A stretch of DNA of 64,000 nucleotides from positions 124,001 to 188,000 of the forward strand of contig NZ_PVTR01000008.1 in assembly GCF_003003005.1 (NCBI RefSeq), read 5' to 3'. Below, piece by piece: positions 40,893 through 50,000 of the stretch. A program made the position numbers and the translations under genes. The DNA is from Mongoliibacter ruber. GTDB lineage: Bacteria; Bacteroidota; Bacteroidia; Cytophagales; Cyclobacteriaceae. Numbering within the stretch: the stretch's first letter is position 1; every line of letters begins with the position of its first letter. A model generated the notes under the pieces. It was not told the DNA's origin, did no database searches, and saw nothing but the letters and a program-made list of their open reading frames with translations.

Positions 40893-40940
40893 TTTATTAA
40901 TATTTAAATTGTTGATTTTTACTTAATGATTTGATTATGA

Positions 40941-41477
40941 TTATTCTTTTTCAGAAAGAGTCTGAACAAGTCCAGCAATAGTATTCTGTCCACTCTGAAG
41001 TGCAGAAATAAGATTTTTCGCTGGAGATTGAAGAAGCATGATTACGTCTCCTACAAGTTCTTGCTTAGATTTCAAGTTAGAGAGCATCTCTAATTGATTT
41101 TCACCCACGAACACATCAGCGTCAATGGAAGCACCCTTGAAGACAGGTCTTGTTTCTTTTTTTCCTATTTTCTTTCTGAAGTCCAAAAGAACTTTAGCAG
41201 GTAGATTACCTACTTCTTTTGAAAATATAATTCCAGAAAATCCTTTTAGGGCGTTTGAAGAAAGCTCTTCAAAATCACCATCTAAGTTCTCTAGAGCTTT
41301 TTTAATAAGCGTGTTCTTGTACACTTTGTACTCAACACCTCTATCAAAGCAAGTTCTTCTGAAGGCATTTACCTGCGCTACATTGAAACCCGATGCATCT
41401 GTTATATAGAAATAAGGGTTCTCTTTGAATTTCTCGGTAAGACCTTCGATTATTTCTAATTTTTCTTCTCTAGTCAT
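40941..41477 (-). CDS. rplJ: 50S ribosomal protein L10
   Basis: Base of the L12 stalk, 178 residues. It starts MTREEKLEIIEGLTEKFKEN, has the RNA-binding region FRRTCFDRGVEYKVYKNTLI and a C-terminal helix (LISALQSGQNTIAGLVQTLS) that binds L12 dimers. It follows rplA by only 2 bases, so the long leader that mediates L10 autoregulation in E. coli has no room here. Confidence 0.98.
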   Translation of the reverse strand: MTREEKLEIIEGLTEKFKENPYFYITDASGFNVAQVNAFRRTCFDRGVEYKVYKNTLIKKALENLDGDFEELSSNALKGFSGIIFSKEVGNLPAKVLLDFRKKIGKKETRPVFKGASIDADVFVGENQLEMLSNLKSKQELVGDVIMLLQSPAKNLISALQSGQNTIAGLVQTLSEKE

Positions 41478-41479
41478 GA

Positions 41480-42178
41480 TTAAATTCCTTGAATACTTCC
41501 TTTATCTATTTTGATGCCAGGAGACATAGTACTTGACAAGTGTATGCTCTTGAAATAAGTTCCTTTAGAAGAGACTGGCTTCAGCTTGTAAATTGTATTG
41601 ATAAGTTCTTTTGCATTTTCCTGAATTTTATCAGGACCAAAAGACACTCTACCTATACTAGCGTGTACGATACCGAACTTATCTACTTTAAAGTCGATTT
41701 TACCAGCTTTTACTTCTTTAACAGCCTTACCTACTTCTAAGGTAACCGTTCCGGATTTTGGATTTGGCATAAGACCTCTTGGTCCTAATACCCTACCTAA
41801 TCTACCTACTTTCGCCATAACGTTAGGCATTGTGATGATGACATCAATGTCAGTCCATCCACCTTCTATTTTGGCTATGTAGTCATCCAGACCTACATAA
41901 TCTGCACCAGCTTCTCTAGCTTCCTCTTCCTTGTCAGGAGTACAAAGTACAAGTACTTTGACATCTCTACCAGTTCCGTGTGGTAATGCAACCACACCTC
42001 TTACCATTTGATCAGCTTTTCTAGGATCTACACCCAAACGGATATCTAGATCTACAGAAGCATCAAATTTGGCATTGGTAATATCCTTTACGATGGAAGA
42101 AGCGTCCTCTAGGGAGTACTGCTGGCTTGGGTCGTACTTAGAAAGAGCTTCTTTTTGCTTTTTTGTTAACTTAGCCAT
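41480..42178 (-). CDS. rplA: 50S ribosomal protein L1
   Basis: 232 residues, the mobile L1 stalk protein and repressor of the L11 operon in E. coli. Recognisable by [40 protein letters not shown] then [10 protein letters not shown], and the C-terminal [18 protein letters not shown]. It starts 12 bases after the rplK stop. Confidence 0.99.
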   Translation of the reverse strand: MAKLTKKQKEALSKYDPSQQYSLEDASSIVKDITNAKFDASVDLDIRLGVDPRKADQMVRGVVALPHGTGRDVKVLVLCTPDKEEEAREAGADYVGLDDYIAKIEGGWTDIDVIITMPNVMAKVGRLGRVLGPRGLMPNPKSGTVTLEVGKAVKEVKAGKIDFKVDKFGIVHASIGRVSFGPDKIQENAKELINTIYKLKPVSSKGTYFKSIHLSSTMSPGIKIDKGSIQGI

Positions 42179-42190
42179 AGTTTTTTTAAA

Positions 42191-42634
42191 TTAATCCTCC
42201 CAGGGGGCTTTACCAGAAACAGTGATACCCATACTTCTAGCAGTACCTGCAATCATTTTCATGGCAGATTCTACTTTGAAAGCGTTTAAGTCAGGCATTT
42301 TCACCTCAGCAATTTCTTTTACTTGATCCCAAGTAACTGATCCTACTTTTTTCCTGTTTGGTTCTGCCGATCCTCCTTTGATTTTCGCAGCCTCGATCAG
42401 CATATTTGCAGCTGGAGGAGTTTTTACTACGAATTCAAAAGATTTGTCAGAGAAAACAGTAATCAAAACAGGCAATACCTGACCCATTTTATCTTGGGTA
42501 CGGGCATTAAACTGCTTACAGAACTCCATGATGTTCAAACCCTTGGAACCAAGGGCCGGACCTACTGGAGGTGATGGATTTGCCTGGCCACCTTTCACCT
42601 GTAATTTCACATAACCAGTGATTTCCTTAGCCAT
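42191..42634 (-). CDS. rplK: 50S ribosomal protein L11
   Basis: 147 residues. The N-terminal domain has the proline-rich [20 protein letters not shown], target of thiopeptides and part of the GTPase centre with RelA; the C-terminal RNA-binding domain has [17 protein letters not shown]. It follows nusG by 3 bases. Confidence 0.99.
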   Translation of the reverse strand: MAKEITGYVKLQVKGGQANPSPPVGPALGSKGLNIMEFCKQFNARTQDKMGQVLPVLITVFSDKSFEFVVKTPPAANMLIEAAKIKGGSAEPNRKKVGSVTWDQVKEIAEVKMPDLNAFKVESAMKMIAGTARSMGITVSGKAPWED

Positions 42635-42637
42635 TTC

Positions 42638-43195
42638 CTAGTCTTGTTTTTCTACTTGTATAAAGTTTAATTCGACAGGTGTATTTCGACCGAAGATCTT
42701 GACCATAACATTCAATTTCTTCTTGTCTTCAAACACCTCTTCTATTGTTCCCGAGAATCCACTGAAAGGACCGTCCATTACTTTTACGGTCTCTCCAACT
42801 ATAAATGGTGTATCCAGTTTCTCTGCAAACTCATCAATCTCTTCAACACGACCTAAGATCCTGTTGACTTCTGATTGACGTAATGGCTCAGGGGTTTTGG
42901 AAGCCCCCCCTTGGTTTGACCCTAAGAAACCTATTACTCCCGGAATACTTGTAATTACGTGATTTGCTTCACCATATGATAAGTCGGCATTGATCAAAAC
43001 GTAACCAGGGAAGAAATTCCTCTCCCGTACACGCTTTTTACCATTACGCATTTCGTAAACTTTCTCGGAAGGTATCAAAACATCAGGAATATAATCCTCA
43101 AGTTTTTGTCGGAGAATTTCATTGTCCAAGTAAGTCTTGGCTTTCTTCTCCTGACCTGCTACCACCCTAAGTACATACCACTTATGTTCAGCCAT
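42638..43195 (-). CDS. nusG: Transcription termination/antitermination protein NusG
   Basis: 185 residues: an NGN domain ([40 protein letters not shown]) and a C-terminal KOW domain ([20 protein letters not shown]). It travels with RNA polymerase, increases its pace and links it to Rho or to S10 of the leading ribosome. It lies 18 bases after secE, the standard place. Confidence 0.99.
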   Translation of the reverse strand: MAEHKWYVLRVVAGQEKKAKTYLDNEILRQKLEDYIPDVLIPSEKVYEMRNGKKRVRERNFFPGYVLINADLSYGEANHVITSIPGVIGFLGSNQGGASKTPEPLRQSEVNRILGRVEEIDEFAEKLDTPFIVGETVKVMDGPFSGFSGTIEEVFEDKKKLNVMVKIFGRNTPVELNFIQVEKQD

Positions 43196-43213
43196 CAGTA
43201 ATTTCTATTCAGA

Positions 43214-43402
43214 TTAGAATAAATCGTAGAACCACTTCATTAAATTTTCGAATCCTAAGTCAATAACACCTATAACGAGTGCAAAAATAATAGAAGCTAC
43301 TATTACCAATACTGCACTGTTTTGTAAAAACGAATATGAAGGCCAAGTCACCTTATTCTTCATTTCGTCTATGGACTCTACAACAAAATTTTTAATATTC
43401 AT
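43214..43402 (-). CDS. secE: Preprotein translocase subunit SecE
   Basis: Short, single-helix SecE of 62 residues (E. coli SecE has three helices). The amphipathic part VVESIDEMKNKVTWPSYSFL, with the conserved VTWPS motif, is followed by the membrane helix SAVLVIVASIIFALVIGVID. It clamps SecY in the membrane. It follows tRNA-Trp by 17 bases. Confidence 0.97.
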   Translation of the reverse strand: MNIKNFVVESIDEMKNKVTWPSYSFLQNSAVLVIVASIIFALVIGVIDLGFENLMKWFYDLF

Positions 43403-43419
43403 GGTCTACTATCATTTTG

Positions 43420-43490
43420 CACGGGCAGAGAGATTCGAACTCCCATCAACGGTTTTGGAGACCGCTATTCTACCATTGAACTATGCCCGT
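43420..43490 (-). tRNA. tRNA-Trp (anticodon CCA)
   Basis: Cloverleaf with acceptor arms ACGGGCA / TGCCCGT, anticodon stem and loop GCGGT-CTCCAAA-ACCGT and a TTCGAATC T-loop. The 3' CCA is not encoded. It lies between tuf and secE. Confidence 0.95.
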
Positions 43491-43500
43491 AGAATATTTG

Positions 43501-43517
43501 GTTCCCCAAAAGGGAAC
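43501..43517 (-). repeat. Palindrome next to the tRNA-Trp promoter
   Basis: Arms GTTCCC and GGGAAC around a five-base loop, placed one base past the TACTTTTG box. Like the palindrome at rpsH it covers the region where transcription should begin. Confidence 0.6.
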
Positions 43518-43518
43518 G

Positions 43519-43550
43519 CAAAAGTAGTTACAATTGGAACAAGAAACAAA
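43519..43550 (-). promoter_or_regulatory. Promoter for tRNA-Trp, secE, nusG and the L11-L1-L10-L12-rpoBC genes
   Basis: Minus-strand TTTG (43550-43547), a 20-base spacer, TACTTTTG (43526-43519), then CGTTCC. The upstream TTTG is the tail of the tuf terminator hairpin. Confidence 0.75.
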
Positions 43551-43583
43551 TGCGATCCCGAAAAATAATTCAAGATCGCATTT
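43548..43583 (-). terminator. Probable terminator after tuf
   Basis: Ten-pair stem AAATGCGATC / GATCGCATTT with a 16-base loop, beginning 25 bases past the tuf stop; the tail on the minus strand is GTTTCTTGTTCC, only moderately T-rich. Confidence 0.7.
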
Positions 43584-43607
43584 GGAATTTATAATTAATT
43601 TGAATTC

Positions 43608-44795
43608 TTAGTCTAGAATTTCAGTTACCTGACCAGCACCTACTGTTCTACCACCTTCTCTGATAGCGAAACGTAGACCCTTTTCCAAAGCAACTGCATT
43701 CAACAAGTTCACTTCAATAGTTACGTTATCACCTGGCATTACCATTTCAACATTTTCAGGAAGTTTGATCTCGCCTGTTACGTCAGTGGTTCTAAGGTAG
43801 AACTGTGGACGGTATTTGTTGAAGAATGGAGTATGACGTCCACCTTCTTCTTTAGAAAGAACGTAAACTTCAGCCTTAAAGTGAGCGTGTGGCTTCACAG
43901 AACCTGGCTTACAGATAATCATACCTCTCTTGATTTGAGATTTCTCAATACCTCTAAGCAATAGACCTACGTTATCACCTGCTTCACCTCTGTCAAGGAT
44001 CTTACGGAACATTTCAACACCAGTCACAGTAGACTTAAGGCCTTGAGCTCCCATACCAATGATATCAACAGGATCACCTGAGTTGATTACACCTCTTTCA
44101 ATTCTACCAGTAGCAACAGTACCACGTCCAGTAATGGAGAATACGTCTTCTACAGGCATCAAGAAGTCTTTGTCAACAAGACGCTCTGGAATTGGAATGT
44201 GATCATCAACAGCACCCATCAATTCCATTACAGTATCAACCCACTTCTCTTCACCGTTCAATGCACCAAGTGCAGAACCTGAAATAACTGGAATATTGTC
44301 ACCGTCGAATTCATAGAAAGAAAGCAATTCTCTTACTTCCATCTCTACCAACTCAAGAAGCTCAGGGTCATCGACCATGTCAACTTTATTCAAAAATACT
44401 ACAAGTGCAGGTACACCTACCTGACGTGCAAGAAGGATGTGCTCTCTAGTTTGAGGCATCGGTCCATCAGTTGCAGCTACTACAAGGATAGCGCCATCCA
44501 TTTGGGCAGCACCAGTTACCATGTTCTTCACGTAATCCGCGTGACCTGGACAATCTACGTGAGCGTAGTGTCTCTTTTCAGTTTGGTATTCTACGTGAGA
44601 AGTGTTAATGGTAATCCCTCTTTCTTTTTCTTCAGGAGCGTTGTCAATTGAAGAAAAATCTCTTAATTCAGAAAGACCTTTTTTCGCCAAAACTGTGGTA
44701 ATGGCAGCAGTCAAAGTTGTCTTTCCATGGTCTACGTGACCAATCGTACCGATATTAACGTGCGGTTTGGAACGGTCAAAGGTTGCTTTTGCCAT
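43608..44795 (-). CDS. tuf: Elongation factor Tu
   Basis: GTPase of 395 residues that brings aminoacyl-tRNA to the ribosome. G1 GHVDHGKTT, switch I with [14 protein letters not shown]3 DCPGHADY and G4 NKVD are all present; domains II and III follow with [19 protein letters not shown] and a normal end. It is preceded by three tRNA genes (Tyr, Gly, Thr) and followed by tRNA-Trp and secE, the same arrangement as the tufB region of E. coli. No promoter is seen in the 59-base gap to tRNA-Thr, so the tRNAs and tuf share a transcript. Confidence 0.99.
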   Translation of the reverse strand: MAKATFDRSKPHVNIGTIGHVDHGKTTLTAAITTVLAKKGLSELRDFSSIDNAPEEKERGITINTSHVEYQTEKRHYAHVDCPGHADYVKNMVTGAAQMDGAILVVAATDGPMPQTREHILLARQVGVPALVVFLNKVDMVDDPELLELVEMEVRELLSFYEFDGDNIPVISGSALGALNGEEKWVDTVMELMGAVDDHIPIPERLVDKDFLMPVEDVFSITGRGTVATGRIERGVINSGDPVDIIGMGAQGLKSTVTGVEMFRKILDRGEAGDNVGLLLRGIEKSQIKRGMIICKPGSVKPHAHFKAEVYVLSKEEGGRHTPFFNKYRPQFYLRTTDVTGEIKLPENVEMVMPGDNVTIEVNLLNAVALEKGLRFAIREGGRTVGAGQVTEILD

Positions 44796-44854
44796 GCGTG
44801 AAAATCCTCTGTTTTAGTTAAAGATATAAATTTGTTTATTTTTCAATGTTTCTG

Positions 44855-44926
44855 AGCCAACGACGGGATTTGAACCCGTGACCTCTTCCTTACCAAGGAA
44901 GCACTCTACCCCTGAGCTACGTCGGC
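44855..44926 (-). tRNA. tRNA-Thr (anticodon GGT)
   Basis: Acceptor arms GCCGACG / CGTTGGC, anticodon stem and loop CTTCC-TTGGTAA-GGAAG, and T-arm with TTCAAATC. The CCA end is not encoded. Directly upstream of tuf. Confidence 0.95.
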
Positions 44927-44956
44927 TGTTAACACCATATGCTTATAAAAGCATAG

Positions 44957-45029
44957 AGCGGGAGACGAGGCTCGAACCCGCGACCTGCAGCTTGGAAGGC
45001 TGCCGCTCTACCAACTGAGCTACTCCCGC
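44957..45029 (-). tRNA. tRNA-Gly (anticodon TCC)
   Basis: Acceptor arms GCGGGAG / CTCCCGC, anticodon stem and loop GCAGC-CTTCCAA-GCTGC, T-loop TTCGAGCC. No encoded CCA. It is 30 bases upstream of tRNA-Thr. Confidence 0.95.
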
Positions 45030-45078
45030 TTATAAAACTGAACACAAAAGTAATGAAAATTTTTGCATTTCAATTTTG

Positions 45079-45161
45079 TGGGGGAAACAGGATTCGAACC
45101 TGTGAAGACATAAGTCAACGGATTTACAGTCCGTCCCAGTTGGCCGCTTTGGTATTCCCCC
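45079..45161 (-). tRNA. tRNA-Tyr (anticodon GTA)
   Basis: Class II tRNA of 83 bases with a long variable arm. Acceptor arms GGGGGAA / TTCCCCC, anticodon loop CTGTAAA, T-loop TTCGAATC. First gene of the tRNA-tuf unit. Confidence 0.95.
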
Positions 45162-45219
45162 AACTGATATATCGCTAATAATCTGGCTTTGTAAAACTTT
45201 TAGATGTCTTAACGGATGG

Positions 45220-45250
45220 CAAAATTATACCCTTTTCGTAAACATTCAAA
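45220..45250 (-). promoter_or_regulatory. Promoter of the tRNA-Tyr-Gly-Thr-tuf unit
   Basis: Minus-strand TTTG (45250-45247), a 19-base spacer, TAATTTTG (45227-45220), then CCATCC. It lies about 58 bases before tRNA-Tyr, in the gap behind the M1 peptidase gene. Confidence 0.85.
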
Positions 45251-45320
45251 ATATTGGTAATTTTTTTACTGGTAATTTTGTGACAAGTTGTTTAACACTA
45301 ACAAAATCAACAGCTTAATT

Positions 45321-47912
45321 TTATTCCAAGTACGGAGATAAGAAAAATTCCATATACTCCTTCACCATTTCATCTTCCTCTCCTTCATAGATAGTTTTGA
45401 CCCGTTCTACTACTCCAATATCATCAATAAAGCCAAATAAGCCCATAAATGCAGCAATTCTAACGTAGGAAGCTCTATGTTTTGAAGCTAAGCCTTCCAA
45501 ATTGTCTATGGCAATGCCCTTATCCCCATCTCCTAACTTTGTGAAATAATCTCCATAGTATCCTATGAAATAATATAGGGATTGACCTGTAAGCATTTTG
45601 AGCTTTTCATGAAACCAGTCAGCTTTTTCATTTTTCTCTTCGCTGATGAAGTAATCTGCCAATGCAACAAGTACACGGATATTTTCTGTAGACTCAAATC
45701 TCACTGCTATTTCTTCTCTATTGGAATTGTTTTCATTTTCCAGATACCCCTGCAAAGCTGTACCAGCTACGTAATACGAAGGGTCATTCATCCACCTCAA
45801 AAATGCCGGAGAGTATTTCTCACCGTCGAGTTGCCCCAAAAGTTCAATAGCACCAAGTCTTACCGTGTTTTTCGGGTCATTTTCGGCAATCCGAAACAGT
45901 TTTTCTTCCACATCGGGAATATTCTCAAGCCATTGTGGATTTTGAGCAATGTTCATCAATGCCATTTCCCTAATTGCCCAAAAAGAATCTTTTAAGGCCA
46001 AATCAACCACTTCTACTACTTCAGGCATATCAGAATAAGCCGTACTCAGACTATCTAATGCCTCATACCTGGCCACGCCTAATGCTGAATTCTTAAATAG
46101 TCTTAGAAAGTGCTCGTATCCACGGTAAGATCTTTTTTCAGCCAACAGGACTTTCGCTTCATCAAAATAAAGGTCTGTCACCGGCGATTCATTTCCTATG
46201 GCAAATTGTTGCCATTCCTTTTCAAGGATAAATTCTCTCTCTTCTCTTTTTCCATCTGAATACCAACTTACTTTAAAGGGCAACTTATACAATGGTGTAG
46301 TTTCGAAATCCTGCCTTTGCGCAACCGTGAGCAGTAAACTTTCAGGCTGTGAATAATCAACTTCATAATCCAACACTGGGTGCCCCGAATCCAAAAACCA
46401 TTGATTGAAAAACCAATTAAGGTCCATCCCTGTAACTTCCTCAAAAGCTAACCTTAGATCGTGCACTTCAACACTCTGAAAAGCATGCTTGGTCAAATAA
46501 TATTTGAGGGACTGAAAAAAAGCTTCATCTCCTAAGTAATTCCTAAGCATATGTAGAATTCTTCCACCTTTGGCATAAGAATGGCTATCAAACATGTCCT
46601 CCGGATCTTCATAATAGAATCTGATCAAATCAACTTGCTTTTTTGCCGATTCGGCCAAATATTGCTCCATTTCCGACACATGATGTAAGTCCGCCTCATC
46701 CCTTCCTTCTTTATAATCATACCACAGGTATTCAGAATAATTGGCAAAAGCTTCATTGAGTGTCAAGTTAGACCAGGACTCGTTGGTTACATAATTGCCA
46801 AACCATTGATGGAATAGCTCATGAGCAATAATCCCATCCCACTCTGAATCTATAGCAGCCCTTTCATCAAGGTTGAGTTCCTCCATAAATACAGAAATAG
46901 TGGTATTCTCCATCGCTCCGGAAACAAAATCCCTGACAACTACCTGATCATATTTTTGCCATGGGTACCTTACCCCCAACAAATCGGAAAAAAATCCGAT
47001 CATCTCAGGTGTATTTTTAAATACTGTCTTTGCACCTTCCGCGTATTTCTCCTCTACATAATAATTAACTTGTATATCTTCCCAGGAATCTTCTATTTCC
47101 ACGAATTCCCCAACCACTACAGCCGCTAAATATGGTGCGTGCGGCAAATCCATTTCCCAATGATCTGTTCTAGTACCGTCGCTGTTTTTTGAAGAGGCTA
47201 TCATCCGCCCATTACTAATGGTTCGGAAATTATCCTTTATCGTCAATTTAATGTCTTGTGTAGCCCTTTCATTGGGCGTATCAAAGGTGGGGAACCATTT
47301 TGAATTGTGCTCCGTCTCTCCCTGAGTCCAAATTTGTATAGGCTTATCTTCTTGTCCGTCAGCATTTATAAAATATAACCCTTTGCGGTCGGTAATGGCC
47401 GCACTGCCAGTTCCTGAATTTTCATTCGGCATGGCGGTATACTTAATTTTAACTTGAATAGTATCTATGGAAGTGACTTCCTCAGGAAGGTATACAGTCA
47501 CTTGTTTGGTATCATACCTAAAATTAAGCTCCCTTTGTTCATTTTTTTCAATTAAAGAAATATTGTGAATTTCAAAATCTTTGGCGTCAAGTGTTAAGGT
47601 CTTCTGAGGAAAAAAGTAAGGCTTAAGTGTAAGTATAGCTTCTCCTAATACCCATTCATTTTCATAATCAAAATTGAGGTCTAAAGAAGTGTGTAAAAGG
47701 TCAAAAACCCGTTGGTTAGCAGCTCTATATTGAGAAATTTCAGTTTCAAGTCTCCTTACAGTTTGTTTATTTTCCAATTCCTCAGAAGTGGAAGCGTCGC
47801 CTGTTTGAGTTGATGTGGTATCACTATTTTCAATCGCTACCCTATTGGACTGACAAGACCAAACAAGTAAGAATATGAAGACCAATATGGGTTTGTATTT
47901 ATCAAATCTCAT
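45321..47912 (-). CDS. M1 family aminopeptidase, lipoprotein
   Basis: Zinc aminopeptidase of 863 residues. The N terminus is a lipoprotein signal (YKPILVFIFLLVWSC, C20 lipidated), so it is anchored in the envelope. The exopeptidase motif GAMEN is at 332-336; zinc ligands are H364 and H368 in HELFHQW and E387 in NEAFANY. The region after about residue 600 resembles HEAT-like helical repeats. It probably removes N-terminal residues from peptides in the periplasm. It is divergent from the biotin carrier gene with only 46 bases between the starts. Downstream lies the tRNA-Tyr promoter without a clear terminator in between. Confidence 0.95.
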   Translation of the reverse strand: MRFDKYKPILVFIFLLVWSCQSNRVAIENSDTTSTQTGDASTSEELENKQTVRRLETEISQYRAANQRVFDLLHTSLDLNFDYENEWVLGEAILTLKPYFFPQKTLTLDAKDFEIHNISLIEKNEQRELNFRYDTKQVTVYLPEEVTSIDTIQVKIKYTAMPNENSGTGSAAITDRKGLYFINADGQEDKPIQIWTQGETEHNSKWFPTFDTPNERATQDIKLTIKDNFRTISNGRMIASSKNSDGTRTDHWEMDLPHAPYLAAVVVGEFVEIEDSWEDIQVNYYVEEKYAEGAKTVFKNTPEMIGFFSDLLGVRYPWQKYDQVVVRDFVSGAMENTTISVFMEELNLDERAAIDSEWDGIIAHELFHQWFGNYVTNESWSNLTLNEAFANYSEYLWYDYKEGRDEADLHHVSEMEQYLAESAKKQVDLIRFYYEDPEDMFDSHSYAKGGRILHMLRNYLGDEAFFQSLKYYLTKHAFQSVEVHDLRLAFEEVTGMDLNWFFNQWFLDSGHPVLDYEVDYSQPESLLLTVAQRQDFETTPLYKLPFKVSWYSDGKREEREFILEKEWQQFAIGNESPVTDLYFDEAKVLLAEKRSYRGYEHFLRLFKNSALGVARYEALDSLSTAYSDMPEVVEVVDLALKDSFWAIREMALMNIAQNPQWLENIPDVEEKLFRIAENDPKNTVRLGAIELLGQLDGEKYSPAFLRWMNDPSYYVAGTALQGYLENENNSNREEIAVRFESTENIRVLVALADYFISEEKNEKADWFHEKLKMLTGQSLYYFIGYYGDYFTKLGDGDKGIAIDNLEGLASKHRASYVRIAAFMGLFGFIDDIGVVERVKTIYEGEEDEMVKEYMEFFLSPYLE

Positions 47913-47958
47913 AAAATGGTTTTAAGATTAATCGTATATTACGCGCAAAATAAACGAA

Positions 47959-48453
47959 ATGTATTCAGTAAGCATCAATAATTCAGTTTTTGAGGTCGAA
48001 AAGTCAAAAGATTCGATCAAAATCGGTGACACTATTCTTAATTGGGACATTTCCCAGATCAGAGAAAACCATTACAATGTCATTTATCAGAAAAACTCCT
48101 TCAACCTTGAATTGGTAAGTGTGGATGAAGCTTCTAAAACAGTGGTTTTAAAGCTAAACAACAAACCTTGCGAAGTTAAACTCAAGGATAAGTTTGACAT
48201 TTTGCTGGAAAAGCTCGGCATGAACATGGCGACCTCAAGTGCAGCAAAAGATATCAAAGCGCCAATGCCGGGATTGATTTTTGATATCAAAGTAAATGTA
48301 GGAGATGAAGTAAAAAAAGGAGATCCCGTGCTCATATTAGAAGCTATGAAAATGGAGAATATTTTAAAATCTCCAGGTGATGGAACTGTTCAATCGATAA
48401 AAATCAAAAAGGGACAGAGCGTAGAGAAAAATCAAGTATTGATCCAATTTTAA
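47959..48453 (+). CDS. Biotin/lipoyl-domain carrier protein (biotin carboxyl carrier)
   Basis: 164 residues. Residues 88-164 form a biotinyl domain with the biotinylated Lys in ILEAMKMENILKSP, and the flanking APMPGLIFDIKVNVGDEVKK is characteristic. The N-terminal 80 residues are a small beta-rich domain (YSVSINNSVFEVEKSKDSIK), as in carriers of acyl-CoA carboxylases of the propionyl-CoA type. It should carry CO2 between a biotin carboxylase and a carboxyltransferase, but neither is encoded next to it. The start ATG is the only one fitting. Ninety-nine bases separate it from pyrH, which has its own promoter. Confidence 0.9.
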   Translation: MYSVSINNSVFEVEKSKDSIKIGDTILNWDISQIRENHYNVIYQKNSFNLELVSVDEASKTVVLKLNNKPCEVKLKDKFDILLEKLGMNMATSSAAKDIKAPMPGLIFDIKVNVGDEVKKGDPVLILEAMKMENILKSPGDGTVQSIKIKKGQSVEKNQVLIQF

Positions 48454-48464
48454 ACCCTACCTTA

Positions 48465-48495
48465 TTTAGTTTTCTACCATAAGGCTTTATATTTG
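48465..48495 (+). promoter_or_regulatory. Promoter of pyrH-frr
   Basis: TTTA (48465-48468), 19-base spacer, TATATTTG (48488-48495), followed by TCAGAT. The -7 box is a full match and the upstream element matches three of four. It lies 58 bases before the pyrH ATG and lacks the CnnnCC extension. Confidence 0.7.
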
Positions 48496-48552
48496 TCAGA
48501 TTTAAAATATTTTAATTAAAAATATTCCCTTCCTTAATACCAAAGAATTACA

Positions 48553-49263
48553 ATGAAATACAATAGGATCTTACTGAAGCTGAGTGGAGAAGCCCTTATG
48601 GGAGAAAAAAATTACGGGATTGATAGCAATAGGCTGGAGCAATATGCCAACGAAATCAAAAAAGTAAAAGACCTCGGCGTTGAAGTCGCTATAGTAATCG
48701 GAGGTGGAAATATTTTCAGAGGTGTTCAGGCTGAAAAAACCGGCATAGACAGGGTGCAAGGTGACTATATGGGCATGCTTGCAACATTGATCAATGCTAT
48801 GGCGCTGCAGAGCGCTCTTGAACAAGGGGGAATGTACACCAGACTGATGTCAGGAATAAAAGTAGAAAGCGTATGTGAGCCCTTTATCCGAAGAAGAGCC
48901 ATAAGGCACCTTGAAAAAGGAAGAATCGTGATTTTTGGTGCTGGCATTGGAAACCCTTATTTTACAACAGATTCTACTGCAAGCTTAAGGGCTATTGAAA
49001 TTGAAGCTGATGTGGTTTTGAAGGGAACAAGAGTAGACGGTGTATACACCGCAGACCCCGAAAAAGATAAGTCGGCAACCAAATACAGTACACTTTCTTT
49101 TCAGGAAGCTTACCAAAAAAACCTCAACATAATGGACATGACGGCGTTTACCCTTTGTCAGGAAAACAGCCTTCCAATTGTGGTTTTCGACATGAACAAA
49201 CCCGGTAACCTAGAGAGAATTATTGCCGGTGAAGATATTGGAACATTAATTACTACAAACTAA
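48553..49263 (+). CDS. pyrH: Uridylate kinase
   Basis: UMP kinase of the amino acid kinase family, 236 residues, hexameric in other bacteria. It shows [12 protein letters not shown] at the N terminus, [12 protein letters not shown], the [11 protein letters not shown]-type motif as [14 protein letters not shown], and [20 protein letters not shown]. It makes UDP for nucleotide and cell wall precursor synthesis. It is followed by frr after 17 bases, a common pair; tsf and rpsB are not in the window. Confidence 0.99.
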   Translation: MKYNRILLKLSGEALMGEKNYGIDSNRLEQYANEIKKVKDLGVEVAIVIGGGNIFRGVQAEKTGIDRVQGDYMGMLATLINAMALQSALEQGGMYTRLMSGIKVESVCEPFIRRRAIRHLEKGRIVIFGAGIGNPYFTTDSTASLRAIEIEADVVLKGTRVDGVYTADPEKDKSATKYSTLSFQEAYQKNLNIMDMTAFTLCQENSLPIVVFDMNKPGNLERIIAGEDIGTLITTN

Positions 49264-49280
49264 TCCAGAATTAAAAAGAC

Positions 49281-49841
49281 ATGGAAGAGATTCAACTTTA
49301 CCTGGAAGAAGCAAAAACACTCATGCAAAAGGCGGTGGACCACACTGCAGCAGAATTAGTCAAAATCAGGGCTGGAAAAGCTATGCCTAACCTTTTGGAT
49401 GGCATCATGGTCTCATATTATGGTGCTCCGACTCCTTTGCAACAGGTAGCTTCAGTTACTACTCCAGACGCAAGGACTTTAACAGTCAAACCTTGGGAGA
49501 AAAACCTTATCAGTGAAATAGAAAAAGCTATCATCAATTCTGATCTCGGATTAGCCCCTCAAAACAATGGTGAAATCATCATTTTGACCATCCCACCATT
49601 GACAGAGGAAAGGAGAAAGAATTTGGTAAAACAAGCCAAACAAGAATGTGAAGGTGGGAAAATTTCTATAAGAACTATCAGAAAAGACACTAATGAATCA
49701 CTCAGAAAGCTGTTGAAAGATGGCGCATCTGAAGATGAAGTAAAAAGAGCAGAAGACACGGTTCAAAAACTTACGGACCAATATTCCGTCAAAACTGATG
49801 AACTTTTAGTGAAGAAAGAAGCTGAAATCATGACAGTTTGA
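49281..49841 (+). CDS. frr: Ribosome recycling factor
   Basis: 186 residues. With EF-G it splits post-termination ribosomes. The tRNA-shaped family is recognised by ELVKIRAGKAMPNLLDGIMV, YYGAPTPLQQVASVTTPDAR and LTEERRKNLVKQAKQECEGG. The long helices of domain I are intact. It ends the pyrH operon; a bidirectional terminator follows 28 bases later. Confidence 0.99.
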   Translation: MEEIQLYLEEAKTLMQKAVDHTAAELVKIRAGKAMPNLLDGIMVSYYGAPTPLQQVASVTTPDARTLTVKPWEKNLISEIEKAIINSDLGLAPQNNGEIIILTIPPLTEERRKNLVKQAKQECEGGKISIRTIRKDTNESLRKLLKDGASEDEVKRAEDTVQKLTDQYSVKTDELLVKKEAEIMTV

Positions 49842-49868
49842 TGAAAAAAAATATTGAATACTATAATT

Positions 49869-49898
49869 TAAAAACCGGCTTTTAAACCGGTTTTTTTT
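49869..49898. terminator. Bidirectional terminator between frr and the PNP genes
   Basis: Stem AAAACCGG / CCGGTTTT with an eight-base loop, followed by a run of eight T on the plus strand and by five T on the minus strand. It can serve frr and, after about 100 bases of spacer, the convergent PNP pair. Confidence 0.9.
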
Positions 49899-50000
49899 AT
49901 TCAAAAGAGTCATAATTGAGTTTTTTGGCGTTATAATTCTCATGACATCATATGCTATTTTTGGATGAGAGAATAAAGTGTGAACTTGAAGTCTTGAGTA

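Noticed and set aside
41478-41479. L10-type leader before rplJ
   Set aside because: Only 2 bases separate rplA and rplJ, so there is no room for such a leader.
45162-45320. Possible small RNA between tRNA-Tyr and the peptidase gene
   Set aside because: The gap is accounted for by the promoter, and I see no stable structure or terminator in the rest.
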